A DNA stretch of 64,000 bases. Origin: Alphaproteobacteria bacterium (lineage in GTDB: Bacteria > Pseudomonadota > Alphaproteobacteria > Micropepsales > Micropepsaceae). Location: contig JAJPHG010000020.1 of NCBI GenBank assembly GCA_021325375.1, positions 157,580 to 221,579 on the forward strand. Reading direction: 5' to 3'. Numbering within the stretch: the first letter of the stretch is position 1; every line of letters begins with the position of its first letter. Both the position numbers and the translations under genes were made by a program. The notes under the pieces are model-generated. The model was not told the origin of the DNA and did no database searches. It was given only the letters and a program-made list of their open reading frames with translations. Of this stretch, positions 63,567 through 64,000 are shown one piece after another.

Positions 63567-64000
63567 ATGTCCTTCAATTCCTTTGGCCACATGTTCCGCG
63601 TGACGACCTTCGGCGAGAGCCATGGGCCCGCGCTCGGCTGCGTCATCGACGGCTGTCCGCCGGGGATTGCGCTGGTCGAGGCCGACATCCAGGCCGAGCT
63701 CGACCGCAGGCGCCCGGGACAATCAAAATTCGTCACCCAGCGCAAGGAGCCGGACACGGTGCGTATCCTCTCCGGCGTCTTCCAGGACGAGCGGATGAAA
63801 CGCCAAGTCACCACCGGCACGCCGATCGCGCTGCTGATCGAGAACGTCGACGCGCGCTCCAAGGATTACACCGACATCCGCGACAAGTTCCGCCCCGGTC
63901 ACGCCGACTACACCTATTGGGCCAAGTACGGCGTGCGCGACTATCGCGGCGGCGGACGCTCGAGCGCGCGCGAGACCGCCTCGCGCGTCGCGGCGGGCGC
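63567..64000 (+). CDS. aroC: chorismate synthase, N-terminal part
   Basis: The window ends inside this gene; 144 codons are visible. Chorismate synthase converts EPSP to chorismate with reduced FMN, the last step of the shikimate pathway. Signatures: [19 protein letters not shown] near residue 15, then [19 protein letters not shown] and [20 protein letters not shown] 63567 with AGG five bases upstream is the family start ([19 protein letters not shown]). Confidence 0.97.
   Translation, partial: MSFNSFGHMFRVTTFGESHGPALGCVIDGCPPGIALVEADIQAELDRRRPGQSKFVTQRKEPDTVRILSGVFQDERMKRQVTTGTPIALLIENVDARSKDYTDIRDKFRPGHADYTYWAKYGVRDYRGGGRSSARETASRVAAG

Overview
The window is GC-rich (about two thirds G+C by eye), densely coded chromosomal DNA from an alphaproteobacterium. 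The evidence is gene order and gene types typical of that class: comF, grxC, nitrilase and DUF1178 in one cluster; argJ and mutT facing secA; pdxH divergent from a dnaJ/cbpA gene, then fabI, histidine phosphatase and aroC; divergent tadA/rluB; ubiG; and an Flp-type pilin. Genus cannot be fixed from the sequence. No rRNA, tRNA, CRISPR array, insertion sequence or prophage was found.

Layout. 1-8.3 kb: a partial GH127 glycosidase, ubiG, a GT39 glycosyltransferase, a small secreted protein, the DUF1178/nitrilase/grxC/comF block and an NDUFAF5-like methyltransferase that appears to lack its SAM-binding loop. 8.3-13.2 kb: an Flp pilin overlapping mutT, argJ and secA. 13.3-25.5 kb: lipase, a CsgG-type operon, epoxide hydrolase, accA, small membrane proteins and two secreted repeat proteins. 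25.6-30.6 kb: a PAS histidine kinase, a broken GloVer-repeat gene, acyl-CoA dehydrogenase, PAP2 and TerC.

30.6-33.8 kb is a quorum-sensing locus: luxR, luxI, phytanoyl-CoA dioxygenase and a small ORF, with a divergent XRE regulator. 33.8-39.9 kb is a TetR-controlled divergon built around a clear palindromic operator: DUF1330, GST, sulfatase and GST on one side; tetR, an HCCA-isomerase-like gene and an MBL hydrolase on the other. It looks like a xenobiotic or aryl-sulfate degradation module. 39.9-49 kb: tadA/rluB, two tandem GSCFA-domain genes, amidohydrolase, MFS transporter and a PQQ-type beta-propeller.

Two stretches are visibly lower in GC and look acquired. At 49.0-50.1 kb a RusA-like resolvase is translationally coupled to a PD-(D/E)xK-like plus HEPN protein. 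At 56.6-58.5 kb a stand-alone OLD-family ATPase/TOPRIM nuclease ends exactly where a 41-codon 3' remnant of a GC-rich host gene begins. Both are candidate defence modules inside otherwise conserved gene neighbourhoods. A vapBC-type toxin-antitoxin pair lies between them.

The window also carries three families of dispersed palindromic repeats. The most striking is a 126-189 bp element with about 30-bp terminal inverted repeats, each itself a palindrome (GCCCGCRATGCGGGC type). It occurs three times (45487, 50873, 62678). Bases differ between copies in a paired, compensatory way, so the fold appears to be maintained.
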